Positions 11,151 to 25,200 are shown, counted from the stretch's first letter. The stretch is 64,000 bases of DNA from Viscum album (GCA_963277665.1 OY728165.1:1754882772-1754946771), one strand, 5' to 3'. A program made the numbers and translations. Notes: generated by a model not told the origin, from the letters alone.

Positions 11151-14100
11151 TGTATTGAAATATGAATCTTATAAGGACCGTGGTTTTTCTGGACTTCAAT
11201 TTTTGTGTGGAAATTTGAATTTTTTATTCATAGATGCTAGTAAGGTGGTAAATTTGTCTTTTACCACAAAATATGGTCTTAGATAAATTTTATGGAAACT
11301 CTGTTGGTCTAGAATTTTGTTTTTACCATATGATAGGAGTTTGATGGAAATATGAGCAGTTTGAATTTTGGCATAATAATTAATAATTAATATTAAATTA
11401 ATTAAATATTATAATTTTTACATAAGTTCATTCACCCATAACTATTTAATATAGAATAATATTGATATTTTTCCTCCTATGTTGATTCTAGAATAGGTAT
11501 TTTAGCCTTGGTGAGTAAAAAATTCGAGTTGGGTACTTGAGCCGGCATGATCCCTTTCTCCGAATTTTTTTGTTTTCATTATTTTTTTACTTTTTATTTT
11601 TTATTTCTTCTTTATGATTCTTATGTAAAACCCTTCAAGGACTCTTGAATCGTTGGATTGATATCAGATATAGAGAGGCAGTAATGTAATGAGAGACAAA
11701 TAAAGGGATGTAATGACGTGAGTACTTCAACATACTGGATCGACGTGTCAAATCCATAGAATATGGAATCGAGCGAATATTCACCAATTTCTGCAAAAAT
11801 GAATTCCGTTTTGTGATCAAATGAAAAACCATGTATATATTAACTTTATCCTAGATATATATCACTTTAATGATTTCGTGTGGCCTCTTGAGAATGCATC
11901 TATTTATTTGGGTTTTAAACAGGGGTTCCAGGATATCCATAGAGTTTTACATTTTTGGAAAACCCGATAACACGACATGTGGTTCCAGGGAACACACCAT
12001 GTGTTCTTCCCGTTAGGGGATGATGATGCTTTAAAGAGTATACTCCATGTATGTTTTATACATTACATGTGATGATACTCAGTTTTTTAGTCGTGTACCC
12101 TACCATGCATACCTGTGTTCGGGTACAGGGATCTGTACAGTACACAAATAGACCTGATGTTGGTGGCATGTCGTGTAGAAGTAAATGGCTTAACATAGTA
12201 TTTTTACTAGCTTGTTGAGGGACATAAGATGTATTAAATTTCAAGAACCCATCATTTACCGTTTTGACATGCCATGTACCTGGGACATTTACATTCCCAG
12301 TTCGATAGAGGTACACCACTAGGTGGGGATTTGGGAGCACACCAGGTGTACACATGGGGATATGTCGTGTATAGCCCCATTATAACCCTTTTATGTGTTT
12401 TTGTATATTTTCCCCCAAGATAATGAATTGGAATTTTGAATAGTCAATTAACAGTATCTTTTCACATAAATTCATATGATAAGACATATGAGGTGTTTTG
12501 GGAACTCATGGGTGTGGGTTTCTAGCCTTTAGTGATTGTAGAGGTTCTTCCCTAGGTTTTTGTATTCAGTGTCCCTTGAAAGTGATAAATATTCATAGAT
12601 GATCCCTAATCTATTAAATTTACATATGCCAGTTTCGCTTTCTATTGAGGATTTTTCCCTTATGATATGTTCCCATCTATCCTAATAGGGCTTTAGAATG
12701 GTTGTTATCTACGATCCCTTGTTGGATTACCCTATTTACATTTCAACCTAGAGGATAACTTGCTAGATGTTTATATCTTCTACCCGGTTAACAAGGATCC
12801 CCTACGTGATGTCTTTTCTTATTTGATGATTTAAGGGGTCCCTTGTATGATGGATATACACATGTATTGTTCTATGGATAATATGTAGGGTGGAACATTT
12901 TTCTTATATTTGATGGTCCCCTGTAGGATTCATCCTTCACTTTATAGCTAAGGATCCAATGTAAGATTCATGCACTTGTTTTTGGTCCTCGAGGATCCCA
13001 AGTAGGATTCCACCATAGTAATTAGCTTGATGGAACCAGTGGGTGAAATTGTTTGACTGAGATAGAGTTATATGTTGGGGATGGGGAGATGCTATTGTGT
13101 GTCATCATAGAACCCGTTCCAAACATGTAAGAATGTGGGGCTATGTAAGATGATTTGGGATGGGAATTCAGGACACCTTCATGACTAGATTATATCATGA
13201 ATTATGTTACTACAACTATAGTGTTGTTTACCAGTGTTTATTACTTGCTGGTGAATATTGAGTTAGATGTGTGGTGTATTTTTATCCTTTTAAATTCATT
13301 CCTGGGATCCATCTTCTAGGCCATTCTATTTTTGATATTTGATATTATACCTGATATATAACTTAGGATATGGAATTTGAGCCTAAATTTATATGTATAT
13401 TGATTATCATATGGCTGGGATGTCTAGAGGTGTTTCCTGGGATGTGGTTTTCATCCTTACATGATTTATATAAGATTCCCGGGACATTTATCGCTCATTG
13501 GATCCAGATTATTTGTGTTCCTGAAGTTATACTAGGGTTCCCATTGTAGGAATTCCATGGATAGACATAGTTGGATCATTTCTTTTACTCTTTTAGTGTT
13601 ACTAGGATTCTCTATTGTAGTAACGTATTATAATGACTCATAATATGATAGATTCATTGGATTCATTGGATCTTCAAATGGTAATGGATTCCTTGGATTG
13701 AGTATGATTCTTGGTTATTGATTTAATGGGATTGCTTGGTCCTTGCTACCCATTTGATCTATCATTTTTGGTCAGACGTTGGCCATGTTAAGTACACATG
13801 AACCTAAGAATCAAAATAGTTCTTTTATTGTGTTTCCATCAATATGATCCTTGTTCTCGATGAGGGTTTATTGGTCTTTTATACCATGGATTTGACCCTA
13901 TTTGTTCTGACACTTGATTATATGTGGTGATCATGATGGATGTATATTTTTGATTTCACAACATTGGCCGACGTGGATGCCTTGTAGGTGTTCCATTAAT
14001 CCAACCATTGGGTTCTAATGTGAATATGTGGATGATTTGGGAGGGTTCCCAGGATCATACTATGGGGGTCCCATATGTATATGAAGATGCCTTGGATGAG

Positions 14101-15364
14101 TAACTTACAAATGAACATTTTGTGTCTAATATTTTATTTAGATGCCTTGTACAAGTTCTTTGGAATTCTAATTTTGGGTCTCACAGGTGATTAATCATCA
14201 TTGGATGATGTTGGTTTTTGTAAACTCTTTTATGATTGACATTTGGTTTAAATTATTCTTGTTTGTGATTGGAGGCGAGTATGGGTGAACCCAGGTGTTG
14301 GATGAGTATTCCCCTATAGTGAAGTATCATGCTTGGAGATATAAATCCAGTATTGGATGAATCATGTATATGTTTATTTGGATTAGGAAACTAGAGATAG
14401 AATTATTGATATACATCATGAGTGTCATGACATCTAACTCGATTCCCACAAGTAGGATGCCTAATAATACATTATTACCGACCGATGGAATTACTGTTGT
14501 GCTGGTTTCCTGTTGTTTGATTCACATACTCATCAATATTCATATTTATGAATGTATGTATAGGTATTTTAAAAAATATATGTATATATATATACATACA
14601 TACATATATATAAGAAAATCCATTATGGAACATGAATAGATTACATGGAATATAGTCCCAAGGGTATAATGTGGCTTCACACAAGTTTTAATATACCTTT
14701 TTAGCTGTGTCTCAGTGAGGATGAGTGGTTTATTTTTAATACACTTATAGTATCAAATTTATAGGATTCTTGTCAGGGTGGCCGATTGAGATTATTTCTC
14801 TCTCATGCATGTGTATAATACTGTATATGTAGACTATGTATCCTATTTGTAGGATTAGAATTAGTTTCATGGTGGATAAGGACGGGGTCAAATGTTGCAT
14901 GTTGGATTTGAGTTACTCATTTGAGTTCATCGGATTGGGATGATGTAGTTTGATAGTGTCTGGAGACTGAGTACAAGTTTTGGTTCGAAGTAAGTATTAG
15001 TTCCATATATGTTCACATTCAGTTTCATTTGTGCTCCAATATTTATATTGTCGGGCAAGTGGGTGACTAGTGTTGTATTGTATGAAATAGATCTTTGGTA
15101 ATTTAGAGAATATCATTTATTATTACAAGTATTTCTATTTCATTTTTTACTGTATCCACACTGTGTTTTCATTACTACTATGTATGAATCATATATATTT
15201 CCATTGTTTTCATACATTCAAATGAGGGAAAACTATCATATCTATCACACATTTGGACCACATTGCTATTTGGAAACCTCTAGTATGTGAAAAGGTGATC
15301 AGGAGGACTAGTAATCAACCCACCCAGGGCACTATTTCAATGTAATATGGGTCGGGAAAATACA
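11151..15364 (+). repeat. Element A 5' LTR
   Basis: Shared blocks with the 3' LTR include TATAAGGACC (11,170), GTGGCCTCTTGAG (about 11,880), GATGCTTTAAAGAGTA (about 12,028), GAGGTACAC (about 12,306) and the CAATATTCATATTTATG stretch (14,535) followed by an AT microsatellite. It ends in GGGTCGGG just before the primer binding site. Frames inside it, such as 12,056-12,355 on the minus strand, are not conserved in the other LTR and are not genes. Confidence 0.85.
14583..14611. repeat. TA/TACA microsatellite in element A 5' LTR
   Basis: A short TA run followed by CATA units. The same place in the 3' LTR (20,689-20,711) has a pure TA run, so the repeat was present in the parent LTR and has changed in length and composition since insertion. 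Confidence 0.85.
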
Positions 15365-15367
15365 ATG

Positions 15368-15379
15368 TGGCATCAAAGG
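15368..15379 (+). other. Primer binding site of element A
   Basis: TGGCATCAAAGG differs by two C/T or G/A changes from the TGGTATCAGAGG form seen in element C, and matches the 3' end of plant initiator Met tRNA. It follows the GGGTCGGG LTR tail by a few bases, fixing both the LTR end and the plus orientation. Confidence 0.75.
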
Positions 15380-17249
15380 TGTTCTTTTCCGAGACTTACT
15401 TATTTGGGAATTAGTAGACAAGAGTAATAGGATTGTGTTGGAACCTGTGATGGATATCAGACTGGTACATTGAGAACACTTGTTCTTATATGATTTCCCG
15501 GTTGCTAGTTGTTGGGATTTTCATTTTGATTTGAGACGCTATAGCTGCATTCGAATTTTTTCATGCAGAACGAACATGTTTTTTGGTTTTAAATGTTTAC
15601 TATGGTTCCCTCTCTCTTGGACATTGTTAATAGGGCCATGATGGATTTTGACTCATGGTTGGAAAAGGCATGAGGCATCTCATGCCTCATATTTAAAATG
15701 TAGGATTCACATCATATAGGCCTATTAGTGTGGGATTTTTCTAATGACTATGGACTTTTGTGCCTACATACACATATATATTTCCTTCCGATGGAAGTTA
15801 ATTTTGATGTACATTATTTATACTTTTATGTGTCTAATGACTCATTCTTTATTCAAAAGAGATGGAGTGACAATGTAGGTTGATATGGAATGTGAAACCA
15901 TTATGTTGATCCACTTATAGTGTGGTGTTTTTTATGTCATGATTCATGATGATCAGTCCCTTGTAGGTTGTGTTTTCATATTTGAACCCTTGTAGGTCAT
16001 TGTTATCTTTAACTTATTTCTATAGGTTCTGATATTTTGGGATAGGTACGTAGAACATGTGACACCGTATTGAGTCTATTTATGTAGATCTAGTCAAGAC
16101 ACCATGTGGACATTAGTTTTACTCAAACCCATGTTTTTCAGCATTTGTTTATTATATAGTATCATGCATGATAGGTTGGCCATATTTTTTGGTTCCTATT
16201 AAGGAAGTGAGATTTCCTTCAGGCTCATTTTGGAATAATGAATGGTAGGTGCTTCAGATATTCATTATAGGAATGTTGATGCCTTCAGCTTTGGATAAAG
16301 AACCTTGGGTTGTTCTTTTTTTACACTCACATTAACAGGATGGACTGCTACTGGGAAATTTCATGTTGACCAGTGTTTCCACTATTACTAATATAGATAG
16401 TACATGGGTAGTTCCTTGTGACCACAATGACAAAGGGTGATTGGTGATCATAGAATAATTATTTTAATGTGTGAGGTGATCAATTTTCAAGAGGATTTAC
16501 AAGGAAGATTCGTTCTTAATGTGAAAGATGTGATGTGTACCATGAACCGCTTATCCATTTGTTGAATGACTCACTAGTGTACAATTTAGATGCTAAAGGT
16601 TGCCACTAGGTGAACATGGTATATTTTAAATTTGAATAGTTGTGTGACTATGTGTGTGGCGAGGAGAGATGATTTATGTACTTTCGGCGGTTGGGTTTCC
16701 CAGAAGTTGTGGTTAAAGGCATTTGTGGCCTGTTGTTGTGAACTAATATTGGATATATTTGTACATAATTTTGGAGGAATCTTAGATTAATCTTGGTTTG
16801 ATTCAGTAGTCCACTATCATAACTTCATATTGAGTACGATGAGAGAGTGGTAGCTCTATTATGGTCTACATATCTTTTACGTATAAATTTTCATCAATGG
16901 TTGAGGAAAGAACCTATTGCGTGTTTACTCGAGGAGTGGTTTAAGGCAATACATATGGATGATAGTGATTCATTGTCCATTTGTGGGTAGTGGAACACAT
17001 TTTCAATTTATCTTTATGGTCTTCTATGGGTCATTGGGAAAGGAGGATACTTTTAGACAACAATAATGGTATTCCTATGGAGGGGAGTACCAGATATGTC
17101 CTAGTTAAATAGATTCTGTGAAGATATTTGTTGTTGATAAAATGATGATGGTTGTTGGATTGTTTATGTAGATTTTTTATATAGATGCTCAAGGTGAGAT
17201 CATGGCTTCAAGCCTTTTCACAAGGAGTCTCAAGAATGTGAAGGATTAT
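15380..17249 (+). other. Element A internal region, no readable pol
   Basis: Only about 1.9 kb lies between the LTRs, too little for gag-pol. I found no RT, RNase H or integrase block on either strand. A possible knuckle remnant (CERCDVYHEPL) is encoded on the plus strand near 16,515-16,555, one residue short of the normal CCHC spacing, so a gag trace is possible but unproven. The last 60 bases are purine-biased (AAGGAGTCTCAAGAATGTGA), where the polypurine tract should be. Either the element was non-autonomous or its interior was deleted. Confidence 0.5.
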
Positions 17250-20200
17250 TGTTGGGTGTTTATAAGGACCCATTTTTTTGGACTGTAATTTTGTGTAGAA
17301 ATATGAATCTTTCTTCTAGAGGCTAGTAAGGGGGTAAAATTGTCGATTTAACATTTAAGATAATATCATATAATTTTTATGGGAACTTCATTGGTAATTT
17401 GATTGTGTTTTTACTCAATAAGATGAGATAGGTAAACATCAAATCCATTCAATGTTTTGAGGAAAAATTAATAAATAACATTTAATAAATTAAATATTAA
17501 ATTGTTCATGTAAGTTCTATTTGACATATCTTTTGAAAGAAGAATCAGATTGATTTTATGTCTCCACTATTGTGTCCAAAACATGGATTTTAGACTAGGA
17601 GATGGATAAATTTGAGTTGGGAGTTGGGGCCAGCCCAAGCCCCTTTTCATTTCATTTTGTTTCTTCATGTGCTTTTATTTTCTCTTCTTCTTCCTTTCAT
17701 CCTTATTTTCAACTTATTTTCCCCCTTAAGGGATCCTATGATACACTAATGATTCATGAGGGGGAGATGGTGGATTATATGTATGATGAAGAGATAGAGG
17801 ATAGAACATGAATTCTTTGGCATGAAAAATTGAAATGTGGCAGTTGTGGACCATGGAATTGAGTAAAGAATCAATGCTTTCCACCCAAAGTTAGGTTTTT
17901 TTTAGATTTACAATAGAAACTGATTTTTTTTTCTATATACGGATCCCTATTATTTATTCATGTGGCCTCTTGAGGCCGGATCTGTTGATATTGGGGTTAA
18001 TACATGGTTTTTGGGTGATGTGGGGGGTTTTCTATTCGGGAAAACCCGGTAACATATTTTGTGGCCTATGGGAATATTACATGTGTTGTTTAATTTTGGG
18101 GAATATGATGTTTTAAAGAGTAAAGTCCACATATGGTAAACACACTCATTGTACTGGTAAATGGTCATGAAGCCAAGTACTCACCTAGGTGATCTCGTTT
18201 AGGGGTAAATGGCTATTTAGATTGCACAAACAGACCACATGTGTGTGGCATGCTATGTAGAAATACATAGCCTCTCCATGTATCCAACATAGATAGTTGA
18301 GGGACATGAGCATGTATCCCCTATTGAGTAGTTGTTTTGTATCTATTTCACATTCCATGTAGTTGGGGCATTTACACACCCATTCTAGTAGAGGTACACA
18401 TCCAAGTGGGGCTACATGAGTAGTCAACATGTACCCATAGGAACAGACAATGTAGATCCCCTTGTAACCCGTTGTAGGGTTTTTGTATCATTTCACTTAG
18501 GATTCAGAATTGGACCTAAGTGTATTTTATTATCATTATATATTCAAGTATATATCAATGTAATGACCTAAGAGATTTTTTGGGAACTCCTATGAGTCAT
18601 TTCAGTCGATCATTGATGAAGAGGTTCTTCATATAGTGGTTTTATTCAATGTCACATTACAGTGAGAATAATTTAGTTGCATTATATGAGATATATATCC
18701 TATCCTATGCTACTATAGCTTTATTTTGTGGACTTCTCCCTTTAAAAATGTTCCATCATGACCTAAGAGGTTGTGAGTATTGTTGTTATCGATAATCCCT
18801 TATTGGATTCCTCTATTTATGTTTTGACATAGAAGATCCCTTGTATGATGCATCTATCTTCTATCTAGTTACTAGGAATTACTTGATTCATTACATTCCT
18901 TATATTTTGATATAAGGAGTCCCTTGTAGGAACCATGTACCAAAGTTTCAATCTACATATCCCATGTGGGATGACTATGTTTTCTTACGTTCTGAATATC
19001 TTATGGTGGATTCCACCTTTACCATTCAGCTAGAATCCCAATTAAGGTACCTATAATAGTTTATTGAGCTCGAGGATACCTAGTATAATTCCACCCCTTT
19101 TTTTGGACTGAGGTATTCTTTGGGTGCCCTTTGTTTGACCACCCCTAATTTTTATGTCATGTTTTGGTAGAGATAGTAGTGACTGTCTGCTTAGATCCTG
19201 TGTCAAACTTGTAATCCCATGGGAAAATGGATGTACTGTTGGGTTATTTATTCAGGCCACCCTCACTCATTTATTATATATTTTACATGGACATTTATAA
19301 TGAAGTGAATTTCACAATATTTTTTTCCTAGGTGGTGGCTATTAAGACTAACGTGTGGTGTGTTTATTTAATTTGGGATGGCCAAAAATACATTCCTAGA
19401 ACCCAATATTTTAGACCAGATATTTTTTATATTTAATAGTTCTCCCTGAGGTACTATCTGATACTGGGATATTGAGACTAGATAGATATATATAGGTTAT
19501 CATATGGTTGGAATGCCTAGAGATTTTTCCCTAAATCTAACTATTGAAGGTTACATGTTACACATATGATTTCATGGACATTCCCATCTCCTTTGATCCT
19601 GATGACTTGTGTTCCCTATGTGATATGTGGATTCCCATTTTACTAATTACTTGGATGGACTCAGTGGGCTGATGAATTTTTTTCAATGAGTGATACTTGG
19701 ATTCCATGTTGAAAGATTTCCTTGGATGGACACATAGGTTGGTTATATCAATAGATTCCTTGGAGACTATTCCTTGGATCATTACATGGAAATTGCCATA
19801 TTATTTCGAATAAGATCCTTGGGAAATGATTTTGTGGAATATTTTATCACTTTAAACCCCTTGGATCCATCATTCTTGGACTCTCATTGGACAGGTACGA
19901 TAGACATGATCCTAGGAATCAAATCGTTGAATTTACTAAGATTCTGTCATGTTTCTCATGGAATATGACGAGGATGCCTTGGTCATCTATACGTAGTATC
20001 CATAACATTGTTTTGTAACACATAAATATGATACAAAACCATGTTTGATGTTATAATTATAATTTTAGGTTGTAGGGGGATGTGGAAGCCTCAGATTAGT
20101 TCCTTGCATCTGAACATTGGGTCCTAATACATATATGTGGATTCCTTGGTTGAGTTACATGGACCCAACCATTAGGGTCGAATATGTTTATGTTGATGCT

Positions 20201-21456
20201 TTGTATTTGTTCCTTACATATTATAATTGGGGTCTAATACGTGATGTTGATTCCATGGTTGATCTCCTCGGATCTGGCCTTAGGTTCTGACATTATTTTA
20301 CTCGTTGTTGGCCGATGATGGTTTCAGTTACCATTTAATGGATTATCCTTTGGTTTAATGTGCCCTAGTTAGTGATTAAAGGAATGTATAGTTGAATGCT
20401 AGGGTAGGATGCATATCGATCTATGATGACTTATACTACAAAGATATATAATTCTATCATTATACAAAGAAGGTATATGTCGATGGGAGTTACAGAACCA
20501 TACAATGACATAATGATACATGGATTAAGTAGTATGGTGTCCATCTCAATTCTATTTCACATGATGTCTAGGAGATTAGGATTATAGTCCCAAGGATCAA
20601 CTGCTGATGTGGTGTCATGTTTTCTGATTCACATAGTCTACAATATTCATATTTATGTATGTAGGTATAGGTATGAGAAAATACATATGTATATATATAT
20701 ATATATATATACAAAATTCCATGGTGTAACTTTCCTAATTAACTGGGATTATAGACCAAGGGTTTAAATGCAGTTTTATGTTTTGTTTTAAATACATTTT
20801 TAGTTGTGCATAAATGAGGACGATTAGATTATTTACATACACCTATATATGAACTTTTATAGGTTTCTTGTCTTGGTGTCTTACTGAGATTATTTATCTA
20901 CCATACATGTACACTATAGGGTACTTGCGAACCTTCTATACCCTCTTTAGGATAAGCATGAGTTTCAGGGTGTATAGGTATGAGGCACATTGATTCATGA
21001 TTGAGTGGAGATACTCATGGGATTTATTCTGATTCTATTGTTTTAGTCCAACATTCTATGGAGAATGGGTATGTGCTCTAGTTTTAAGATATTTGTAGAT
21101 CCATGTAATTTTACATTCAGTTACTTTTATACTCCTATTCCTTTATGGTAATCCTAGTGGGTTACTAGTATTTTATTTTATGTCATTATTATTAATCCTT
21201 TTAGGGAATATGATTTTTTATTACATAATGTTCCATTTTTTTTATTTACATATTATTAACTCTATTTAATTTACTTATGTTTATGATACATAGGGATTTC
21301 CATTCTTTTCTTAGTTAGATATGATGGAATAGTCTACCCACTTTCACACCCTAACCCATCGTTATTAATCCACGTCTTCTAGAATATAATGAGGCACTCA
21401 TGAGCCCTAGAACCCCACTAGCTCAGTGCACCGTTTTAGTGGAATCCCGATTAGAA
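17250..21456 (+). repeat. Element A 3' LTR
   Basis: Begins TGTTGGGTGTTTATAAGGACC and follows the 5' LTR collinearly: TGTGGCCTCTTGAGG (17,961), GATGTTTTAAAGAGTA (about 18,107), GAGGTACAC (18,392), CAATATTCATATTTATG (20,641) and TTTCACACCC (about 21,348). The end near 21,456 is set by aligning the last blocks and is accurate only to tens of bases. Divergence from the 5' LTR is high. Confidence 0.82.
20689..20711. repeat. TA microsatellite in element A 3' LTR
   Basis: About eleven uninterrupted TA units, at the position matching the TA/TACA tract at 14,583 in the 5' LTR. Confidence 0.9.
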
Positions 21457-22066
21457 TATTTCATAGTGAATTCAAGGTAATGGAAGGATCATTCCATATG
21501 AAAACATCATTAAATTATAATCCATAGAAGGATTCATTGATGTGAAACTCCTTATACACCCTCTAGAGGATCCATTAGAGGGAATAATAGTTGGATTATA
21601 TTATAAACCAAAAATAGATGAACCTGGTCATAAAATTAATAAATAATACACTAATATGGTTGGATATAAAAGGAAATATAGTTTTATATTACAACCCAAT
21701 AGAAGTAAACCAAATCCTAGCATCCCTTGTCGACTTGAGGAACATCATGGAATGTTCTGGTTTGTCACTTAATAAAACCCTCCTTTCAAGTACCTATAAT
21801 CTTATGTCATTACTATCAACTCCCCAAGACTAGTTATAACCATCCAATGATACAAATTTAATACATTAAAACCTAGAAAACCCATCGATCATGGATTCTT
21901 ACAACACAAAGATATGAACTGAAGTACATTCATGATCTCTATATATCTGAGACTAATACCCAAAAATTCAACAAAAACATGAGTTACTGATTATCCAAAC
22001 TTGAATCATGAAATATGTATTATATAAAAAATGTACCAAGATTGAAATATTATAGAAATAAATGAT

Positions 22067-22273
22067 TTATAATAATAGTGATACTACCCTGACTACTAGG
22101 ATAAAAACCAATGTACATGTCCGAAAATACCAAAAAAGGTTACTAATATTATCAAATGCTACTCCATATATTATATGGGAAGCATCCCACCATCTCAACC
22201 ATTGTTTCCCAACATGATCTGAGTAAAAAATCATTATTTCCTCACAATGATGACCATAATGTTCTTGAATCAC
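22067..22273 (-). pseudogene. gag: Gag capsid domain remnant (element E)
   Basis: A 68-codon open stretch on the minus strand. It contains GKQWLRWWDASHIIYGVAFD followed by NLFWYFR, which matches the gag-domain pattern of a Gly-x-Ala-x-x-Trp-Trp block, a short variable loop and a WxxFxxxFxxxY-like block. Capsid protein packs the element RNA. No other part of an element lies directly to its left; the pol domains of the same strand resume beyond element A. The ATG at 22,273 is only the first Met in the open frame; the true gag start should lie further right. Confidence 0.68.
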
Positions 22274-25200
22274 ATAAAATATGATCTACAAACTCTTGAG
22301 GGAGTGTGAGGGGTATAAACTAAATTAAAAGCGTAGGAACTCACTTAGGTGTTCTATAAAACATCCATATCAGATAATCCCAACATGATCCATTTAAAAC
22401 AAAGTTGATTCATGATAACTATATTCACAGTTTTATATCAAAACAATGATCAATAATTACCCATTTTCCAAACCTTCCACATGATCAGTTAATGCAATTA
22501 CAATGAATAATGTATATTAAAATTTTAAAATTATCAATGCATGTATAATGATCTATAAATGAAATAACTGTACATAGTAATAAAATAATGCCAATAAACC
22601 CCATGATAATAATGATCAAGCTAGAAAGGTCACATGTACCAAAATAAAAAACAACATCAAATACTCACTCATGTACCTTGAGAAAATGCATTAATGTTTT
22701 AAGGGTCGTGGAACAACCCCTAAGGTGAACCCCTTACAATGTTAAGATCATGTTACTAGATACAATATATCTATGATATAGGAATAGTAGTGAATCCTAG
22801 AATCATAACACCTTTACACATTTAGTTGTAATGGGAGAGTATCAAAGCCTCCACTCTAGATCCCAAGGGTACCATGTGTGGGATATGTAAACTAAATTTT
22901 GAATTGGTTACCACCTTTCACAAAAAAATGAAAACAAACCCTTTCATAAAAATATTGTTTTGAGTACACATTTAAAAGATTATTTCAAAAATATTTGAAA
23001 ACACACTTATTTTACCAATATGATGGGGGGTGAACATTTCTCAAAAACACATTTTACATGTGTTTATGAATCAATTGATAAAACAAAAAAATTATTCCAG
23101 AAGTCAATTTAAAAAAAATATCAGTCATGGTTCATAGAACATAGTATAGAGATTACAATACCTACATAAAACATGGTTTTTATAATAAAAACACTCTAAT
23201 ATCTATGTTGGATGGAATTGGAAGACAATATTTATTGAGTATTGATGTGAAGAATACTTATAAAAAATTAGCAATGAGATTCTATAAGAGTGAGATTAGA
23301 GGAACAAAGGGATGTTAAAAACTTCTTATGATCTATGAGGGTTTTATTTCACACAATATATATGTTCAGTTAGACACATATTCAAACAAATTTTCTACAT
23401 TATAGGTTAAATGAAATGTTTTGTATTAGATTAGGAAATAGAAACTCAACATAGATTGGTGGCTTTGGGAAGAGGTGAGTATTTGGGATTATATTATTTC
23501 ATATTCTGTTTTTTGGTGTATATTGAATATATATTCATTCGAGGGATATATCAATTAACGCATCACTAAAAAACATATTTATTATTCTACGGTTACAAAT
23601 TTATAGATTTCTTACTTTTCAATAATTTAGTGGTTTTCTTATGAATGATTATGTATACCATGAACAGTTAATTTTAACTGTAATTCAAGGGAATAGTCTT
23701 CCCAATGTATGATTTTGGCCCTCTCCATTAGTGAGTATCCTATGGTTTACAGGGGGTGTGCTTGAGGATATATGGTGCCTTCAACCAAAACATTTAGTAG
23801 TAGTATATAAATACATTATTTATGTTCTAAGTCGATGTCTCTTATATTTTCTAATTTTTTTTTCAATTAAAAAAATATCAAACTTTTTACTAAAAATCTA
23901 TGTTTAAAACCCTTAGAGTGTTGAAACTCAATGTGTGCAATGGATATTTGCAAGAAATACCTTAAAAAAAGAAAATTATCAAAATTATCAAAAATAATTT
24001 TAATTTACTCACTATATAAAGATAATATAAAAATTAATTTTATTAACTGTATTTAATATTTAATGAAATGTTTTAAATTATCATAAATAAATATTAATAA
24101 CAAATAATATCAAATTTTTATTTTATATAACATGAGAATTAGTTCACGGTATAATTAATATTAAAATGTATAATAAAATTATCTTTGAAACCTGAATGTT
24201 TCTAAGATATTTAAATTCTAAAATTTAACCATTTTTATAATTTTTTTTTAAAAATATTATTATTGAATAACTATTTTTTGATTAGTAAATTTTAGAAATA
24301 TTAAATTTTTAGGAATTTATATATATATATATAGAAACTATATTAAAATTTTCATATTATATAATTATTAGATATTTATTCATTTAAATAATTCTATAAT
24401 TTATATCAAAGTTAGTATTAACAATTTTCTCTTTAATTAGCGTCAACTTATTAGTGACTGACATTGTATATTACATTAGCTCATGTTTAGAGAAAAATAA
24501 TTGTTTTATTATAATTATTAATTTTACCACCCTATTACACCTTTTAAAATTACACCAATGCCATGTCCATCTCATATAAAAACAATCAAATTATCCAAAA
24601 GGCAATGAAAATAATTTTTTTTTAAGTTAGTATAAATAACAACAATGTTATGGTATTACCAATGTCCATCCCAAGTCACCATTAGAAATTTAGAAAAGGG
24701 GTTATGCTAAAGTGATATAATATGTTATCAACCTAGCTATTATATTTAAAATTTTATTCATTATTTTTATAAATATATGTTACATTTATATGATAGTAGA
24801 TTAAATTTATCACTACACGATAAATATTAATAAAAATATGAAATATATGTTTCTTTCTAACATTTTATTTTATTTAGAACAATAATTATATGATTATTTT
24901 CACCTCATATATAGACAATGTTGTGGTATATCGTCCACTATAATCATATATTCTAAAAGACATATAATTAATTTCATAATTTTAAATTAATTAATAATTT
25001 ATCATATAATTTAGGTTTTAAAATTTTAGTCTTTAAGAATAAATTATCATAGATAAATAATATTGATGATTTTAATAGACAACAAAAATGGTCATATTAT
25101 GGAAAACATGTATTTTTATGTAGATAGATATCAATGATTGTATAGAATTATAATTTAAAATGACATTTAATTAATATACAATTTTCAATCATCGAATCTA

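Larger units (their letters stand above)
11151..21456 (+). mobile_element. Element A: LTR retrotransposon with 4.2 kb LTRs and short interior
   Basis: Two direct repeats of about 4.2 kb (11,151-15,364 and 17,250-21,456, offset about 6.09-6.11 kb) flank 1.9 kb of internal DNA. The first repeat is followed at once by a primer-binding-site remnant. Both start with TGT and a TATAAGGACC block. The proportions (LTRs more than twice the interior) fit a large non-autonomous derivative better than a full gag-pol element. The left copy ends in a GGGTCGGG tail, as does element C's LTR. It sits between the pol and gag parts of element E. No clear target-site duplication was found, as boundaries are only accurate to about 10 bases. 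Confidence 0.8.
6780..22500 (-). mobile_element. Element E: Ty3/gypsy chromovirus split by element A
   Basis: On the minus strand gag lies at 22.07-22.27 kb, RNase H at 8.5 kb, integrase at 7.4-7.9 kb and chromodomain at 6.84-6.93 kb. If the 10.3 kb of element A (11,151-21,456) is removed, the distance from RNase H to gag is about 3 kb, near the ~2.4 kb expected from spacing in the other copies. A single element interrupted by A is therefore the simplest reading. The 3' LTR should begin just left of 6.8 kb and the 5' LTR near 22.5 kb, but neither LTR was delimited. All domains carry stops. Confidence 0.65.

Noticed and set aside
12056..12355. 99-codon minus-strand frame with many Thr, Pro and Cys
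   Set aside because: It lies inside element A's 5' LTR and its equivalent in the 3' LTR (about 18.1-18.4 kb) is a different frame with a different product.
15455..15475. GATGGATATCAGACTGG as the primer binding site of element A
   Set aside because: A better placed and better matching site (TGGCATCAAAGG) lies at 15,368 directly after the LTR end.
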